From: Marinirhabdus sp963799365
Lineage (GTDB): Bacteria; Bacteroidota; Bacteroidia; Flavobacteriales; Flavobacteriaceae
Direction: 5' to 3'
Assembly (NCBI GenBank): GCA_963799365.1
Contig: CAWCWV010000001.1
Span: forward strand, 186,001 to 250,000
DNA length: 64,000 bases
A program made the translations under genes and the position numbers. Numbering within the stretch: the stretch's first letter is position 1; each line of letters starts with the position of its first letter. The notes under the pieces are model-generated. The model was given only the letters and a program-made list of their open reading frames with translations, made no database searches and was not told the DNA's origin. Below are positions 62,010 through 64,000 of the stretch, piece after piece.

Positions 62010-62663
62010 ATGTTAACCAAAGAACAAATTGCACAACGCATCGCCAAAGAAGTAAAAGATGGATACTACGTAAATCTTGGGATTGGTATCCCAACACTGG
62101 TGGCCAATTTTGTGCGTGATGATATAGAAGTAGATTTTCAAAGCGAAAACGGCATCTTGGGGATGGGCCCCTTTCCCTTTGAAGGCGAAGAAGATCCAGA
62201 TTTAATTAATGCAGGAAAGCAAACCATCACTGCGTTGCCAGGCGCTTCATTTTTTGATTCGGCTTTAAGTTTTTCTATGATTCGCGGTCAGCACGTAGAC
62301 CTTACTATATTAGGTGCGATGGAAGTATCCCAAAATGGAGATATTGCCAATTGGAAAATCCCAGGTAAGATGGTAAAAGGCATGGGTGGTGCCATGGATT
62401 TGGTAGCTTCTGCCGAAAATATTATTGTAGCCATGATGCATACCAACAGAGCAGGAGAATCTAAATTGCTTAAACAATGTTCATTACCATTAACAGGAGT
62501 GAATTGCGTAAAAAAGATTGTTAGTAATATGGCGGTTTTAGAAGTGAGAGACGGGAAGTTTCATTTGTTGGAACGCGCACCAGGAGTTTCGGTGGAAGAA
62601 ATAGAAAAAGCAACTGAAGGTGACATAATAATTCCAGACAATGTTCCGGAGATGATTTTATAA
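62010..62663 (+). CDS. scoB: 3-oxoacid CoA-transferase subunit B
   Basis: Subunit of 217 residues with the catalytic glutamate expected in 'FQSENGILGMGPFP' (E near residue 48). Further signs are 'YYVNLGIGIPTLVANFV' near residues 18-34, 'DLTILGAMEVSQNGDIANWK', 'GKMVKGMGGAMDLVASAENI' and 'LPLTGVNCVKKIVSNMAVLE'. It forms the transferase with subunit A. A strong terminator follows at 62686-62715. Confidence 0.95.
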   Translation: MLTKEQIAQRIAKEVKDGYYVNLGIGIPTLVANFVRDDIEVDFQSENGILGMGPFPFEGEEDPDLINAGKQTITALPGASFFDSALSFSMIRGQHVDLTILGAMEVSQNGDIANWKIPGKMVKGMGGAMDLVASAENIIVAMMHTNRAGESKLLKQCSLPLTGVNCVKKIVSNMAVLEVRDGKFHLLERAPGVSVEEIEKATEGDIIIPDNVPEMIL

Positions 62664-62685
62664 GAAATTTAAGAATCTGTAATAT

Positions 62686-62715
62686 AAAAAACCTCATCCA
62701 TAGATGAGGTTTTTT
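62686..62715 (+). terminator. Rho-independent terminator after scoB
   Basis: A 13-bp perfect stem (62686-62698 with 62703-62715) with CCTCATC/GATGAGG at its core, a 4-base loop and a run of T. Confidence 0.92.
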
Positions 62716-62962
62716 ATGTTAAAAAAGTAAGAAATTACCGATAAATACATCTAGAATGTTAAAATAATATGTATTTCATCGAAAATATATGTATTTAAAC
62801 GTGTTTATTTAATTTTTAGCTCATATTAGCAGTCCCAAAAATAATTAACCAAAAACCTGCTTATGTTATTTATAGTTAAGAATGTAAAAAGTACTTTCAA
62901 GTTATTAAAAAACGTGATGTACTTGGCAAAGAAAGTTTTTTTGTTAATGTAACTTTTTTTTC
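62716..62962. other. AT-rich intergenic stretch without a gene
   Basis: No coding frame recognised. It precedes the candidate small RNA and contains TTG at 62923-62925 and TAACTTTT at 62950-62957, a possible weak promoter with a 24-base spacer. Confidence 0.5.
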
Positions 62963-63059
62963 AGCTACCATCTGGTAGCATTTCAGAGTAATTACCCCCG
63001 AATCTATCTTAGATTCAAATACAAGTCCCGTTCTTTGTGAGGTTAGAACGGGATTTTTT
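62963..63059 (+). ncRNA. Candidate small RNA with three hairpins and a terminator
   Basis: Three successive hairpins lie in a non-coding gap: GCTACC-atct-GGTAGC (62964-62979), GAATCTA-tct-TAGATTC (around 63000-63016), and CCCGTTCT (63027-63034) with AGAACGGG (63045-63052), the last followed by six T as an intrinsic terminator. A promoter-like TAACTTTT lies just upstream. No gene precedes the terminator in this stretch, since scoB already ends with its own terminator. I do not recognise a known RNA family. Confidence 0.4.
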
Positions 63060-63319
63060 GTTTTAAATATTTTAGATTTTTTGCCTTTTCAGAAGGTCGC
63101 ATTGCAAATGCTCTTCGTAAATTAGTCACGCTTCACAGAAGCGCGCCAGTTAAAGTACCAAGATTTTAATTAAAACTGTAAAAGCTACTTCCCCTAGCGG
63201 CGAGGAATTTTTGATGAAATTTAGAGCTAGCAACCCGCGTCTTGGGGGAAGGTGGATTTCGGAACGTAGTTTTAGTGTTGTGAAATATGTTGAATCCGAA
63301 ATTCGGAAGGGGGAATATT
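63060..63319. other. Intergenic stretch downstream of the candidate RNA
   Basis: No gene recognised. An imperfect inverted repeat (TTCGGAAGGGG against CCCCTTCGGAA, one mismatch) lies near the 3' end of the ABC transporter gene, around 63303-63334. Confidence 0.4.
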
Positions 63320-64000
63320 TCAAATCCCCTTCGGAATAGCATCAATCAATTTTCTGGTATATTCCTTTATGGGATTTGCATAAATTTCGTCTGCATCACC
63401 TAATTCTTCTATTTTTCCTTGATTCATTACTAATAACTGATCTGCCATAAATTTTACCACAGCAAGATCATGTGAGATAAATATATAGGTAAAGCCAAAG
63501 TCTTCTTTTAGTTCATTCAGTAAATTAAGTACCTGCGCTTGCACCGAAATATCCAAGGCAGAGACAGACTCGTCACAAATAACCAACTTTGGTTCCATCG
63601 CAATAGTACGTGCAATCCCAACACGTTGTCGCTGACCACCTGAAAGCTCGTGTGGATATCTATAAAAATAGGTTTCGTCCAATCCAACTCGATTTAATAG
63701 TTCTAAAACACGTTGTTTTCTCTTTTTAGAAAACGTTTCAATATTGTGTACCATCATTGGTTCCATCAATGCTTCTCCAATGGGTGTCCGCGGATTTAAA
63801 GACGAATAAGGATCCTGAAAAATAAGCTGTATTTCTTTCCGTAGGAGTCTTATTTCAGATTTTGAAAGTATGGTTAAGTCTTTTCCTCTGTAGTATATAT
63901 GTCCCTTAGTGGCTTTTTCTAATTGTAAAATTGTTTTTCCAAGCGTAGATTTTCCACAACCAGATTCTCCTACCAAACCTAAGGTTTCGCCTTCAAAGAC
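63320..64000 (-). CDS. Oligopeptide/dipeptide ABC transporter ATP-binding protein, N-terminus outside window
   Basis: ATPase domain with its 5' end beyond base 64000; about 226 residues are visible. Seen: Walker A 'GESGCGKST', Q-loop 'IQLIFQDPYSSLNPRTPIGE', signature 'LSGGQRQRV', Walker B 'LVICDESVSALD' and the switch 'FISHD'. The sequence resembles DppF/OppF. It may be a single domain or the second half of a fused double ATPase; the missing part decides. It energises peptide import at the inner membrane. Confidence 0.92.
   Translation of the reverse strand, partial: VFEGETLGLVGESGCGKSTLGKTILQLEKATKGHIYYRGKDLTILSKSEIRLLRKEIQLIFQDPYSSLNPRTPIGEALMEPMMVHNIETFSKKRKQRVLELLNRVGLDETYFYRYPHELSGGQRQRVGIARTIAMEPKLVICDESVSALDISVQAQVLNLLNELKEDFGFTYIFISHDLAVVKFMADQLLVMNQGKIEELGDADEIYANPIKEYTRKLIDAIPKGI

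Noticed and set aside
63065..63169. Open frame reading FSEGRIANALRKLVTLHRSA and ending at 63169
   Set aside because: It has no usable start codon, follows a terminator, and matches no family I recognise; too short and isolated to call a gene.

Overview
The window is a low-GC bacterial chromosome segment. Gene content points to the family Flavobacteriaceae (phylum Bacteroidota). The evidence is a gliding and type IX secretion (T9SS) set (SprE/PorW-like lipoprotein, GldH, a secreted protease with a C-terminal T9SS sorting domain), several families known mainly from Bacteroidota (DUF4254, DUF4292, DUF6341, DUF6427, HU-CCDC81/SPOR), and promoters of the TTG-N(16-23)-TAnnTTTG type. The genus cannot be fixed from sequence alone. 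I see no tRNA, rRNA, CRISPR array, prophage or insertion sequence.

Region 1 (1-19021) is a surface polysaccharide locus. It holds a flippase (cut by the window start), several glycosyltransferases, two hexapeptide acyltransferases, a DUF4910 aminopeptidase-like protein and four different O-antigen polymerase/ligase-like membrane proteins. It also has UDP-glucose dehydrogenase, UDP-glucuronate decarboxylase (UDP-xylose supply), a polyprenyl-phosphate glycosyl-1-phosphate transferase, a GT4 enzyme and a CapK-like adenylate-forming enzyme. It carries a decayed copy of a polymerase 3' end and a frameshifted lipoprotein gene. Region 2 (19142-25684) is housekeeping: purD, DUF6341/DUF6427, an orphan adenine methylase, DUF4254, a GT9 heptosyltransferase-like enzyme and a 2Fe-2S ferredoxin reductase.

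Region 3 (25881-36217) runs from sprE through bactofilin to the ATP synthase cluster atpZ, DUF6168, atpB, E, F, H, A, G. The beta and epsilon subunit genes are not in the window. Two extra genes sit inside the cluster: an unknown exported protein between atpH and atpA, and a four-helix-bundle (S23/IVS-type) gene flanked by inverted repeats between atpA and atpG. Region 4 (36558-44148) has a beta-barrel protein, a lipoprotein, a second flippase, dut, a sugar nucleotidyltransferase, a TPR protein (frameshifted in its signal peptide), DUF4292 and an EnvC-type M23 protein. Region 5 (44215-56376) has the T9SS-exported subtilase, a thioesterase, the HU/SPOR membrane protein, dprA, trpS, plsC, an ECF sigma factor with an unusual putative anti-sigma/outer-membrane-barrel fusion, recA and trhO. 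Region 6 (56770-64000) has ricT, gldH, a class A penicillin-binding protein, scoA and scoB (with a second, frameshifted four-helix-bundle gene between them), a candidate small RNA, and the 3' part of an oligopeptide ABC transporter ATPase.

Three patterns stand out. First, at least six copies of a small hairpin with a fixed 12-nt core (consensus GAGCGNAGTCGA) and different but complementary arms lie between genes, always on the + strand; in two cases the 3' arm contains the next gene's start codon. Second, two four-helix-bundle genes are embedded between partner subunits of otherwise standard operons, each bounded by inverted repeats, which resembles intervening-sequence elements of 23S rRNA moved into mRNA operons. 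Third, three genes are broken by single-base losses, at least two of them in homopolymers, so assembly error must be excluded before calling them pseudogenes.
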